From contig BDSI01000182.1 in NCBI GenBank assembly GCA_003117195.1, forward strand, positions 124,001-188,000: a DNA stretch of 64,000 bases, written 5' to 3'. The number at the start of each line of letters is the position of its first letter. Position 1 is the first letter of the stretch. Source of the DNA: Eudorina sp. 2006-703-Eu-15 (Eukaryota; Chlorophyta; Chlorophyceae; Chlamydomonadales; Volvocaceae). The notes under the pieces are model-generated. The model ran no database searches. It had not been told where the DNA came from and was given only the letters and a program-made list of their open reading frames with translations. The translations under genes were made by a program, and so were the position numbers. Shown piece by piece: positions 9,578 through 20,911 of the stretch.

Positions 9578-12500
9578 ATGCCATCTTCAGGCACCGTGCC
9601 AAATCAACGTGCGTCGTTTGAAGTCGATGGCGCCGACCGAGATGCAGTGCCGGCCGCACGACAGGGCGCCCCTGCCCGGCCTGGCAGCATCGAAGCCCTG
9701 ACCTCTCCGGCGCCCGTGGGCTCCTCCCCCCATGCTGCTCGACCGAACACTCCGGCGACAGCTGACTCGCGCGCGGTCTATCGGTCCCCGTCTGCGGCCA
9801 TGTCGCGCTCCGTCGACCTGAGCTCGTCCGTCCCGGGGACTGGGCCCGCCCTGCTGCCACCGCGCCCCGAGCGCACCGCCACCGCGCCCAACCTGGCCAT
9901 GGCAGATCTGGACTCCATGGACCCACGGGTCGGTGGACCCAGCTGGGTGCCGCAGCCGCCCCCCAGTGGCAGCCCCGGCATCAGCGGCAGCAGCCCCCGC
10001 CTGAGAACCGTCTCCAGCCGGACGCTGACCATCAAGGGCTCCCTCACCCCGACGTTGAGTCTCCGGCTGGTGGCCGGGGAGGAAGACGGCGATGACGCCG
10101 CCGATGCGCCCGAGCTGTGCCTCTCCCAGTCGCCCAAGCTGGGCTCAGCGGCCTGTCCCCTCACCCCGGACACTGCCCAGTCGCCCCGCGCGGAGACAGC
10201 AGTGGCAAGGTCCAGCGGCCGCCCGCCAGCACTACCCGTACCGCAGCCGTCGTACAATACGGCACTGTCTGGCGGCGTGTCGCCTGCGGGCAGCGCCGCT
10301 GGCGCCCTCCGGCTGTCGCGGACGCCGCCGGGCTCGGTCGCCGCCGCCGCCGCCGCCGTGTCGCCCGTCTCGACGTCCGACGCGGAAAGCAAGGGAGACC
10401 CATGGGTCGCGTTGCGGGCCCACTGCATGGCAGCGTACGGCGGGGATGCGGGCAGCGACGAGGACGACCACGGCGGCGGACCGGGCGGCGATGCCAGCCG
10501 TCTGATGCTGATGCGACACCCCTCCCTCCTCACCCGCAGCCTCAGTCGCTCATTGAGGGAGGCTGCAGCCGCCGCCGCACCGACCACCACCTCCAACGCC
10601 TCCAGCGCGTCCGGCCCCGCATCCGCCGCCTCGGCAACCCGGCGGCGGCCGGGCCCCGCTGACAAGCACCCAACAATCGCTCCCAGCACTGCCAGCACCG
10701 CCGTCGCCGCCGCCGCCGCTACAGAGTTGACTGCCGGCGGCGGCGGCGGTGGTGACGGCCATCCCAGCATCTCGGCCGTGGCGGTGATGACCGCCGTCCC
10801 TGCGGGTCGTGAGAAGGTCAGCGCCGCCGTCTCCTCGGCCGCGACGGGCGCCGGCGGCGGTGACGCTGCAGCTGGCAGTGGGGTGCCTACCCGCCGCACG
10901 ACTTCCGGCGCCGCTCCCGTCAGCCCCATCCCTGGAGCGGCAGCAGCGACAGCAGCCGCGCCTGCCACGGTTTCCCTCCGCCCCATCGCTGCTACTGCCT
11001 CGGGTGCCCCTCCCGACCTGTCCGGTGCGACCCTCGCCCGGGCGCGCATGGCGGCTGCAGCCACACTGCAGCTTCAGCCACCGCCGCCGCAACACCAACA
11101 CCAACACAAGCCGCCGCAGACGCAGCACCAGTCGCCGCAGACGCAGCCGCAGCGGGGGGCGGCGGGACAGAGGGCGGGCGCAGCAGCGGGCCGCGCGCCG
11201 TTGCCGCCCTTGCCCCCGCCGTCGCCCTCGGGTTCGCTGTCACCGCGCGCGTCCACCGAGGTCTCGCCACTGACCCGTGGGTCGGACAGCGGCGCAGCCG
11301 CCACCGCCAGCATGGTGGCGGGAACCCCGCCGAGGTCACGCCGAAACAGCGCTTCCGGCGCCGCCGCCGTCGCCGGCGGGAGCCTCCGTGCCAGCGTGGA
11401 GGCGTCGCCTTTCGTCACCGCCGCCGCCACCATGCTCGACGGTGTATCATCGTACCCGGCGGCGCCGAGCCCGAGTCGGAGCCCGCTGCATATCCACAAA
11501 CCGCCGCCGCCGCCGCCTCATCCGGCGGGCGCCGTCGGGCGCGGCGCGGGCGACCGCGGCGGCGCCCACCCGGCCGACGTGGGCGGTATGTCCTCCCTGG
11601 GATCCGCGGCGGCGATGGCGATGGCGGCGCTGGAGGAGCAGCTGCAGGAGCAGCTCCTGCTGGAGATCACCAGCGGGGCCGCTGGCGGCGGCGGCGGAAC
11701 GGGCGACCGACGGGTGTCCGAGAGCGGCGGCGTTGCGGCCGTCTTCGGCAGCATCCTGGATGCCCCGCCTCTGAACGCGGACCCGGTGCGGAAGCGGCGC
11801 CTCTCGGCGGATGGGCTCAACCGGCATGCCAGCAAGTACATGGGCGGCGGAGGCGGTCACGGCAGCGGCGATGGCGCCGCGCCGGCGGCGGCGGTGGCGA
11901 CGCCAGCGGAAAGCGGTTCCGGACCGGGCAAGTCGGTGACGGTGGACGGCGGCGGCCTTGGCGGTGGCGGCGTCGCGGCCGTCAGCGTCAGCGTCAGCGG
12001 CGGCAACGGCGGCGGCGGCGGTGGCAGCCCGTCTGTGACCGTTACCAGCCCGGGTGCCCCACTGAGCACTGGCTCCTCGCCTTCTTCAGGGAGGGCCCCG
12101 CTCATCACCGCCCTCGCGTTTGAAAGGGCTCCCTGGAGTGCCGCTCCCGCCGGCGGCGGCGGCGGCGCCGCCGCCGCCAGCAGCCCGGCGGCGGGCTCGC
12201 CGGCCGACGGTGCCGCCGTCTTAAAGGGCCTCCCGCGGCCGCATCACCCGCCGCTGCCTCGAGTGCCCGGCCTGTCTCCACCGCAGCGGCCCCACCCGGT
12301 GGCGCTACCCTTCGACCGGGCGGTGATGAGCCCCCCTGGAGCCGGCGCCACCGCCGCCGCCGCCGCCGTCACGGCGGTTGACCAGCTCCGCGGCTACAAG
12401 TCCTCCAAGATCCTGCTCAGCTCCCTGATGTCCACTACCTCCGGAAACATCCCCGCGATGGTCGGCGGCGCCGCCAGTACGGCAGACGCCACCGCCGCCG

Positions 12501-13270
12501 CCGCCGTGCCCACGGCCGTCACGGGCCTCAGCCCCCCGGCGGTGAAGCCCAAGCTGGGTCCCTTCGCCTCCATGCGGACCCTCCGGACCCACGGGACTAC
12601 TGCCGCCTCCTTCCTGGAGCGTCTCAGTGGCAGTAGCAACCTCACGGCGCCCGCCGGACACGGCCGCGTCAGCAGCCGCCGGACCATCGGCGGCGGCATC
12701 GGCGGCGGCGGCGGCGGCGAGTGGGCTCCGGAGGGCCAGCGGCAGCAGCACAGCTTCCGCCGCCGCGAGGGCAGCTGCAGCCTGGACGGCTCCGGCTGCG
12801 ACGTCCATGTGGGGGCCTCGCTGGGTCCGCCGCAGCTTCAGATCGATTCCGCAGCCGGCGGCAGCAGCGGCAGCGGCAGCGGCGGCGGCGGCGGGGGCTC
12901 GAACGGGTGGACAGGCCAAGCGGCTATGGGGCTCACCGCCCGGCGAAGCTACAAGCAGCTGCTGCCGCGGGGGCCCAACGGCCTGCCGTTGGCGTGGTCG
13001 GCGATTGAGGAGGACGGCAGGGAGGGCAACGACGGCGGCGAGGGCGGCGAGGAGGGCGGCGGCAAGCGGCGGCAGCACCACCACGCGGCGACGGACGACG
13101 AGGGCGACGGGCGGAGTGAGCCGGGGGCTGTCGGTGGTGGCGGGGCGGCGGATGAGGGTCGGGACGAGGGCGACAGCGAGCGCGATGATGACGATGACGA
13201 TGAGGATGATGGTGGGTTCAACAGGCTGGCACGTGGGGGCGGTTGGGTGGACCTGCACCAGACCTGCTGA
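9578..13270 (+). CDS. 1230-aa intrinsically disordered protein, single exon
   Basis: An uninterrupted 3.7-kb ORF, unusual in a genome where most genes are split every few hundred bases. Composition is mainly Ser, Ala, Gly, Pro and Thr, with poly-Ala, poly-Gly, His/Gln-rich (around residues 505-530) and a C-terminal Asp/Glu tract (about 1205-1215) before the last residues VDLHQTC. Better-ordered islands occur near residues 940-965 (GYKSSKILLSSLMSTTSGN), 990-1030 and 1115-1135 (RRSYKQLLPRGPNGLPLAW), which look like short linear motifs. Many SP/TP and RS sites suggest phosphorylation. No enzymatic domain is recognised. A long antisense ORF (11064-9778) exists, but it lacks the ordered islands. 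It carries three perfect GACCCNNGGGTC palindromes (9920, 10397, 11272). Function unknown. Confidence 0.68.
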   Translation: MPSSGTVPNQRASFEVDGADRDAVPAARQGAPARPGSIEALTSPAPVGSSPHAARPNTPATADSRAVYRSPSAAMSRSVDLSSSVPGTGPALLPPRPERTATAPNLAMADLDSMDPRVGGPSWVPQPPPSGSPGISGSSPRLRTVSSRTLTIKGSLTPTLSLRLVAGEEDGDDAADAPELCLSQSPKLGSAACPLTPDTAQSPRAETAVARSSGRPPALPVPQPSYNTALSGGVSPAGSAAGALRLSRTPPGSVAAAAAAVSPVSTSDAESKGDPWVALRAHCMAAYGGDAGSDEDDHGGGPGGDASRLMLMRHPSLLTRSLSRSLREAAAAAAPTTTSNASSASGPASAASATRRRPGPADKHPTIAPSTASTAVAAAAATELTAGGGGGGDGHPSISAVAVMTAVPAGREKVSAAVSSAATGAGGGDAAAGSGVPTRRTTSGAAPVSPIPGAAAATAAAPATVSLRPIAATASGAPPDLSGATLARARMAAAATLQLQPPPPQHQHQHKPPQTQHQSPQTQPQRGAAGQRAGAAAGRAPLPPLPPPSPSGSLSPRASTEVSPLTRGSDSGAAATASMVAGTPPRSRRNSASGAAAVAGGSLRASVEASPFVTAAATMLDGVSSYPAAPSPSRSPLHIHKPPPPPPHPAGAVGRGAGDRGGAHPADVGGMSSLGSAAAMAMAALEEQLQEQLLLEITSGAAGGGGGTGDRRVSESGGVAAVFGSILDAPPLNADPVRKRRLSADGLNRHASKYMGGGGGHGSGDGAAPAAAVATPAESGSGPGKSVTVDGGGLGGGGVAAVSVSVSGGNGGGGGGSPSVTVTSPGAPLSTGSSPSSGRAPLITALAFERAPWSAAPAGGGGGAAAASSPAAGSPADGAAVLKGLPRPHHPPLPRVPGLSPPQRPHPVALPFDRAVMSPPGAGATAAAAAVTAVDQLRGYKSSKILLSSLMSTTSGNIPAMVGGAASTADATAAAAVPTAVTGLSPPAVKPKLGPFASMRTLRTHGTTAASFLERLSGSSNLTAPAGHGRVSSRRTIGGGIGGGGGGEWAPEGQRQQHSFRRREGSCSLDGSGCDVHVGASLGPPQLQIDSAAGGSSGSGSGGGGGGSNGWTGQAAMGLTARRSYKQLLPRGPNGLPLAWSAIEEDGREGNDGGEGGEEGGGKRRQHHHAATDDEGDGRSEPGAVGGGGAADEGRDEGDSERDDDDDDEDDGGFNRLARGGGWVDLHQTC

Positions 13271-14100
13271 GGTGGGGGCCAGGTGTGCGGGTGGGTAGAG
13301 AAGAGGGTATGAGGGTGGTGGGTGTGGGGGGATGCGGGGCCGGGTCCCCCGGGGGGGAGGGGCGACGGGTGCGGCAGCCGGACGCGGCCAGAGGCCGAAC
13401 GTTGCTTACGATACACACGGTGGTGTGGTTTAGGTATGCATTTCATGTTGATTGGCGATGACGCATCGCTTTCGACCTTTCCTGAAAGGTACTCCTGAAA
13501 GGCGTTTCTCCTTCCTCATGCATCATCTGTCAAGTATGTACGTGTGGCGTTTTTTTCTTGGTTGGTTGGTTTGTTGCTTTGTCAATGCTTGGGGACGGTG
13601 AGAAAAGCAAGAACCGGGGCGCGTGCTCTTCTGTGTGGCTGTGTGGATCCGCAACGGCGGATACCCCCGCGGGCGTCTTCCCCCCGCCCCGCCGCCTTGC
13701 CCCCCCCCCCCGCGAGAGCCGCCCGCCTCCTGCGCTGCGCTTGCTTTGAGTGAGTCGGTGTCTCGGGTGGAGTCCGGGCAGTTGGCGGCGCGCCCTACCG
13801 TACCTGTACATGTGTATCTGTTTGTCTGTCTGTCAGACACTCTGTGTTTCTGTGGTTATACATGTTGGTATGTGCCTCCTCGGCCCCCAAGTTGCGTAAA
13901 TGAATATGCTCAACAAAGCGAGCGCAGGATGTCGGTTGGTCAGTTGGTGGATTGTGTGTACCGTACCGCTACGTACGAAGGAATTGAGCGGGGATGTGTA
14001 CTGCGTGTGCCGTACACACGTGAGCGCAGGACTGGCTGGCATCCCGTGGGAGGGCGGGGATACGAAGCGACGATAATGAACACCCAAGCGGGGGGCTGCA

Positions 14101-14153
14101 CTGACCGACTAACTGACTGACCGACTGACTGACCGACTGACTGACTAACTGAC
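14101..14153. repeat. (GACT/GACC)n imperfect tetranucleotide array
   Basis: About 13 four-base units of CTGA with CCGA and CTAA variants. A second, purer array of the same unit is at 16164-16192. Confidence 0.9.
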
Positions 14154-16163
14154 GTGTGGTTGGCGGACTGCGACGTCCTTGCACCTCTTTTGTTCACAGA
14201 CCTGTTGGCCGTTGTACGATTGCCGTGCATATCTTGGACATGTGGGAGCTCCCCCGGTTGCCCTGTGACCACTAACCCAAGAGGTTCCCGGCCGACGGGG
14301 CGAGGCTCCGGTGGTCTCTCGGGGCCCCCACCGGCGCGCAAGTTGGGTATGGTGCTATGGTCCCAGCAGCAGGTTCTTCATGCACCCTTGGGGGGCTCCG
14401 GACAACCCCTTTGAACTTCTCGCTCGCCCTGAATGAACGAGTCTGTGTAGGGCCCTATTGTCGGTCGCTTGTGTTGTTTCCTGTCTGGACGTCTGCTGGG
14501 TGAGCAGTTGGTGGTTGGCGATGCGGGCGTGCGTGGCGGGTACTCCGCGTATAACTAAATAACGAACTAACCTACTAACTGGGGGCCGCACGACCCGGCG
14601 CGAGCGATTGCTGTACACTGCTGCGTCTGCGCCCCACGTCTTGACGGCACTGGCCTGCGGGTCATCCTGTACGGCGATATCCAGCGCATGGCAAATACAG
14701 ATGCCATGTACGGCGACTGTTGTTGTACATATAAGGATATTAACACATAGCAGGGCTGCGCGGTGTTGGGGCTTAGGGCGCCCCTCTTTATTCCCTCCTC
14801 CTGCGGAGGTCGTGGGCCTTCTATTGTTATGCTGCGACGAGCAGGGGGTCGGGGGGGCCGCTGATCCCTCTCGTACTTGAGAAGGTGTGGGTCGTGCTCG
14901 CATGTGTCTTTAGAGACGAGACCCGCTCGTGTGTGTGTGTGTCAAACTGTTGATGGGAAACTGAGCCACCGCGAGGAGGGAAGCGGAGCTCTCGCGCGCT
15001 TGTCCGTCTGTGAGAGCGTGGAAGAACGTGGAGGCGGGCACCAAGGCGCAAAGGCACCAAGGCGCGGGGCCGCCGACGTGGCGCCCGGCTGCCGGCCGCT
15101 GCCGGGGGCCAGGTACCTGAGCTCCACACAGGCCTTGGCGCTGCGGGCCCGGGGGGGGGGTCTGTTGACACGAAGGGGGTGGGGGGATGGGGGGTTGAGG
15201 GACGTCTCCCTCAGCTTGAGGGGGGGAGTTGGCAGCTGGCCGGACGTCCACCTCGCCGGTACGACAGACTCGGACTCGGGCTGTCACGACGGCCACCTCG
15301 GCTGCTGCTGTTGCGGCTGGCGACACTGTGAGTGGGTGATCATCCACCGGCTGTACAGTATGGGGTACGGCGCCGTACACGGTCCGGACAAGCGCTCTAC
15401 CATAGATGTTGTAGATAAAGGAGTTGAGAAGTGCCTCTCCCCGGGAGGTCCTCAAGGCACGTACCGTATTACATACTACAATATCCGTGGGGATAGGCAC
15501 CCCATAGGGTTAGCCGGGGCCGTGAGGAGGGCCCATGTGTCGCGAAACAGGGAAGTGAGCCCCAGCGGCTGGAGCCGCACCGCGCCGCCCGACCTCCACA
15601 GCCGATCCCAGCCCGCTGAGTGCTGACCCTCCCTCCCCGAGCGCCGAGCTCCAAAGGTGAGGGGGAAGCCCAGCCTCCCTCAACGCCCCCCGTAGCGCCC
15701 TCCTCCGCGGCACCGCGATACCGCAACGGAGACAAGCAGCAAAGGATACACAGCCGCTCGGCCACCACCCGGGGAAGCGGGCGACCCGGCGCCGTAACCA
15801 CGAAGCGCATATGACCACCAATCCCATCGTAAGGCGCGCCCGTATGTACGACATGCTGTTAAAACAGGTTGATAGAACCAACAAAACCTTGCCCGCTGGG
15901 GCAACACGACCTGATAAGTCGCTAGGAGTGTACGGAAAGTTCATCATGTTAGTAATGATCTGGTTCGCAGATTCTTGCCTCAACACCACATGCGGCCTTG
16001 GTCCTGCATGTCATTCTGTACGGCAAAACTTCCAAGGCGTTCGAGGCATTGCACAAGTTCAGGATGACGCACCAGCTCTGCCTCCCAACACCGCCACCCG
16101 GGGACGGGACGAGACGGGACGGGACGGCTGCACACAGCAACACGGCGGCGATCCCGAGATGGC

Positions 16164-16192
16164 CACTGACTGACTGACTGACTGACTGACTG
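16164..16192. repeat. (ACTG)n microsatellite
   Basis: Seven perfect ACTG units. Confidence 0.9.
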
Positions 16193-17490
16193 ATGCCGCG
16201 CAGCCCCCAGCCCCCCGTCACAAGGAGGGTGCGCGGGTTGGCACTTGGGAGAACAAAACAAGACACGACGACCACGCTGGCGGGGCTGCACAATCCGCAC
16301 GCAATGCCGCCTCCCGCAGTGCCGCCTCCCGAACGCGAGATCCCAGCCGGCCCACTGCGCGACCAGCCGACCACACGGACTCGACCGCGTGTCGAAACCC
16401 TCCCGGACGGGCACCCAGTCCGTCCGCCGAGGAGGCGTAACCGTCCGACCAGCCCGCGCTCGCGAACCCACAGCCCACAGGCACCAACCACCAACTGCCA
16501 ACCGCCAACAGCACTCTCATCCCAAGGCGGTGGTGGCGGTGGCGGTGCCGGTGATGGTGGTGGTGGTTGCAGCCACATCAGCCCCATCGAGGGATCAGAT
16601 CACTCAAGGGGGCCCAGAAAGGTGGGGACACTGCTTCGCGGCTCTCCCCGCGGAGGCTGGTGCCGGCTAGCCACCCGGGCGGCACAGCTGGAGGCGTTGG
16701 CCACAGAGGCGTTGGCCTCTTCATGTGCCCGCTCCCCCACCCCCTCACACACTCACTCACCCACTCACTCAATTATTCACTCACTGCCAAGTCCCTACAT
16801 CCCACAGATGACACGCCCGGGGGCGGCGGGGGGGATGCAGGCGATGACACGCGCATGGCGCCAGCTGGGCGCGGCCCCACCCCGCCCCGCCCATCTGCTC
16901 ACATCTGCCCGCAGACCCGCATTGGATAAACGATGAGTTCAGCCCAGCCCAGACCAGACCAGATCAGATCATGGAGAAGGAACAGCCGCCCATCCAGCCA
17001 ACCCGCCAAGAAACACGCACACGGCATGCGCGTGAATGTGTGTTTAGAAATGAAACCCGCCCGCTCGCCCGCGTGAATGTGTGTGTATGGATGTGTGTTC
17101 ATGGTCACGTGCGCAAACGGCGCGCGGAGAGACCCTCCATAGGAAACGGTCAGATGCCCCGGTCAGTGGTCAGTGACGCTCGGCCGCCGACGCGGCCAGC
17201 GCTGGCATCACGTTGGGGCAAAATATGCGAATGATGGAGGTCATCATGACGGAGGTCTCAGTGTTTGCTCCAGGAATGGGGATGCGGCACCCGCGCCCTC
17301 ACCACCGGCACGGTGGTCAGCTTGCTGCTGGTGCCCATGTCCGGGTGCGAACCACTCACGAGAACACACAGAGAGAGAGACAGGGGTGGTGGGGCGACGC
17401 GCAAATGCATCGCGGAGCGGACCTAGAGGAGACACCGCCATGTCTTGACGCCAGGTGCTCAGTACTATTAATGGAGGACCATATTAGCAA

Positions 17491-17530
17491 CCCGACCCGA
17501 CCCGACCCGACCCGACCCGACCCGACCCGG
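17491..17530. repeat. (CCCGA)n pentanucleotide array
   Basis: Eight copies of CCCGA. The same unit, in the opposite orientation, forms the larger array at 19115-19221. Confidence 0.95.
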
Positions 17531-17714
17531 GTTCCGGTCCTGGAATGGGAGCGAGGACGCGGAAGGAGGGCGCCGGGGCCGCACGGCGCTGCATGCCAGC
17601 AAATTAACAAACAAACACATTGCACCGCATGCCTGTCGTACATCGTACAATGTACAAGCCCAAGCAGCTGCCATCGGCACTCTTCCTCCCTCCCACACAA
17701 GCAGGCACACACAT

Positions 17715-17719
17715 TTACA
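17715..17719 (-). terminator. Poly(A) signal TGTAA of the coiled-coil gene
   Basis: TTACA on the + strand, 474 bases past the stop codon at 18193, at the edge of a (CA)n tract (17716-17737). Confidence 0.5.
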
Positions 17720-17846
17720 CACACACACACACACACAAATACACACACATACCCGCTCCGGCGCGTCGCAGCGCTTTGCGTCTCCGAAAACACCACGGAA
17801 GACCCTTCTCGTACACCGCATCCCTGCCGCGCGGACGCGCAACTGC

Positions 17847-17891
17847 ACGTCACCTCCACGTCACCTCCACGTCACCTCCACGTCACCTCCA
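17847..17891. repeat. 12-bp tandem repeat in the 3' UTR of the coiled-coil gene
   Basis: Unit ACGTCACCTCC plus one base, about four copies, grading into CACCTCCGTCC variants. Confidence 0.8.
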
Positions 17892-18086
17892 CCTCCGTCC
17901 GCCTCCGTGCGCCGCCATGTGCCCACCCTGCCAGGGCTGGCTCCGGTCCCGACCGGCAGACGCAACCGCTCCGGCCATCTCCTGCGCAATTCAGACTAGC
18001 TCAAACCTCCTCCCGCACACCTTTCCCCGTCTCGGTTGCCAGTCACATGGGTCCCCCCCACATGGGTTCAATCCTCGCCTCTCCTG

Positions 18087-18087
<1 letters not shown>

Positions 18088-18116
<29 letters not shown>
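18088..18116. repeat. (CTG)n microsatellite
   Basis: About nine CTG units just downstream of the coiled-coil gene's stop codon, in its 3' UTR. Confidence 0.9.
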
Positions 18117-18117
<1 letters not shown>

Positions 18118-18192
18118 TTGGTGCTGGTTGGTGCTGCTGGTGATGGTGTCGCTGCTGGTGCCGCAGCTGCTCTGCTGGTGCTGCCGCAGCTG

Positions 18193-20816
18193 CTACCTGC
18201 CCGCGCGCATCGAGTTCGCCCGGCTGGCCATCCGGCTGGTTGGCCCCTCCCCCTCCGCGGGGGACTCCAGCCCCGCCTGGTAGTCGCTGTCCTGCGAGTC
18301 GGAGCGCGTGAGGGTCCGACCCATGGTTCGCCGCGAGGGACCCCCGCCCAGCTTCTCGCGGTCGATCACCGAGTAGGTGGTCATGGTCTCGGCCTCCTCG
18401 GCGTCCAGGAAGTCAGTCACCTTCTTAGCCAGGCTGTCCAGCCGCCGAGCAAGCTGCGGGAGGAGAGGCCAGGGGGGCCCGGCGGTGGTTATGGTGGTTG
18501 CGGTGGTTATGGTGGTTGTGGTGGTGGTCGCGGTGGTTGTGGTTGTGGTGGCGATAAGTTCCCTTCAGCTATTACGACGAGAACAACCTCCACCAGGGAA
18601 GGTTCGAAGGAGCAGTCGACATCTGGAGGGCGCCCCAGGCCAGGTGGCGAGGTGGACTGTCGGAGCTGAGGCAGCTACGCCCGCAGTTCCATGGGTCACT
18701 TGACTGCAAGGGACACCCACCCAGCCACCCAGCGCCCCCCCCCACACACACACCCGTGCTCCACACACGTTCACCCACTCGTGGCTCTCACTGGCACCTC
18801 TTCAATTGCTGCTCCCTAGCCACCCGTCACATCACCTGTCACCGAAGCTGGCTGGCACACTGACTGACGGGCCGCCTCCTCGCTCATGGCCCAAGGCCCA
18901 AGACCCACCAAGCCGCACCCCCCCCTCCCCAACCACCCCTCCCAGACCCACCTTGAGTATGACTTCGTCGATGAGCACACTCTTCTCCCGCAGCCGAGTG
19001 ACCTCGCGCCTCACTTCGCCCACCTCGGTGGCGGACTTGTCGGTGGCCGCCTGCACCTTGCCCTCCAGCAGCTGCGTCGCGGGGGAGCGGGGCAGCGAGC
19101 GGGGCAGCGAGCGCGGGTCGGGTCGGGTCGGGTCGGGTCGGGTCGGGTCGGGTCGGGTCGGGTCGGGTCGGGTCGGGTCGGGTCGGGTCAGGTCGGGTCG
19201 GGTCGGGTCGGGTCGGGTCGGGGCCCAGGTGCTCCCGTCGCGCGCCGTGGGTCGCGCACCGTGTGCGAATGTACGACGCCGGTATTGCAAGCTGTACTGC
19301 ACTGTGCTGTACTGTACTGTTGGACGACATTCGGCCCTCCTCTGTCCGCCCTGGCGGCCCCCCAAAAGTCAGTCAGGTGACAAGGTGCCAGCCAAGCGGC
19401 ACCATACGCCGACCCGCACAACCTTCCCCCCAAGGCTGTCAGTAACTCCGTCCGTCAGTCGCGCAGGGAGGGCCCCCACCACCCCACCCTAACACCCGGG
19501 AGTGACCCCACCTTGACCATCGCCTTGAGCCGGGCCTGCCACTCCTGATCCAACTTCTCCACATCCAAGGCCCCCACACTGCCGTCACCGCCGCCGCTGC
19601 CCGTCATGACCAGATCGCCGTACGAATCCGGCGACTCTTCGTACTCGCCCTCGATACCGGCGGCGGCGGCAACCACCTTGAGCGATGTGCCGCCCACGCC
19701 ACCCGCGGCGAAGCCGCCGGCGCTGGTGCGCCGTCCGAAGGGCAGCGCCGACGGTGGCCCGCTCGGCGCCGCCGACGACGCCGCCGCCTTGGCGGCGGCG
19801 GCGTCCATGGCCACGTCCGTCATCCGGCCGTCGAGCGCCTGGACCCGCGCCGTCACGTCCTCCAGCTGCCGCGACAGCGCCGCCATCGCCGCGCCGCGGA
19901 CCTCCAGACCCTTCTCGACCTCCGTCAGCCGACCCTCCACCTCCGTCACCGCCGCCTGCGTCTCCGCCAGCACCGCCTCCGCGCCAAACGTGACGCGGCC
20001 GGCCGTCGTGGTGCTCGGCCGCGCCGGCAGTCCCTCGGCGGCGGCGGCGGTGTCCAACGCTGGCGGCGGCGGCGGCGGCGTGCCCGGCACCGCGCCGCCG
20101 ATGGCGCGCACCGCCACCGACAGTGACGCCAGGGAGGCCTCCACCGCATCCAGCCGGGTGGCGGCGCCGCGGCTCGAGTTGCTCGCCGTCTCCGCCACCT
20201 GCGCCAACACATCCAGGCCGTGCTCCTGCTCACGAACCAGACCTGCCAGCTGGTCCACCTGACCACTTAGCTCCAGCAGCAACGCCTGAAGGTCCTCGGG
20301 GATGGTGTTGACGGGAACTGGCGCCGGCGGCGGTGCCGGCAGTGGTGCCGCTGCCGCTGCCGCCGCCGGCGGCGGCGGAGTGGCGGGCTGCTCGGACTGC
20401 TCGACTGTCGGTGGCGGCAGAGGCTCGCCGCTGTCCGCGGAGATCTCGCCGACGGCGGGCGCGGGTGCGGGAGCGGGCGCGGGTGCGGGAGCGGGCGCGG
20501 GTGCGGGTGCGGCGGTGGCGGTGGTGGCGGTGATGGCGGTGGCGGCGGGCAAGGCCGTGCGAAGGGAGTCTTCGGCGGCCTGCAGCCTCGCCGGCAGGTT
20601 ATGCACCTGGGGGTAGCAGCATAATCGTTGAGAGGGGCAGAGGGTGGGTCAACTGTCAACCGTCGACCGTTGATGTCGTTGGGATATACCGTTGGGGTGA
20701 TACCGCAGGGGTGACGGTGAGTGACAACGAGGGCATTGCATGGCAACGAGGGCAGTGCATGCCGGGTGGCACAGCAGGCAGGCGGGGGCAGCGGGGTTGG
20801 GGTTGAGCTCTTGGGC

Positions 20817-20911
<95 letters not shown>

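Larger units (their letters stand above)
13271..17714. other. 4.4-kb stretch without a convincing gene, repeat-rich
   Basis: Lies between the + strand 9578 gene and the 3' end of the coiled-coil gene. It should contain both 3' UTRs, though no TGTAA is seen soon after 13270. ORFs here (for example 14877-15626 +, 15500-14910 -) have no coding bias or motifs. It holds two GACT-type microsatellites, a (CGACC)n block and a perfect GTACGGCGCCGTAC palindrome at 15365-15378. Confidence 0.45.

Noticed and set aside
9778..11064. 428-aa antisense ORF within the 1230-aa gene
   Set aside because: Shadow of GC-rich codons. It lacks the ordered peptide islands seen in the + strand frame and covers only part of the open region.
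14877..15626. 249-aa + strand ORF
   Set aside because: No coding bias, no motif, and a conflicting ORF of similar length on the other strand.
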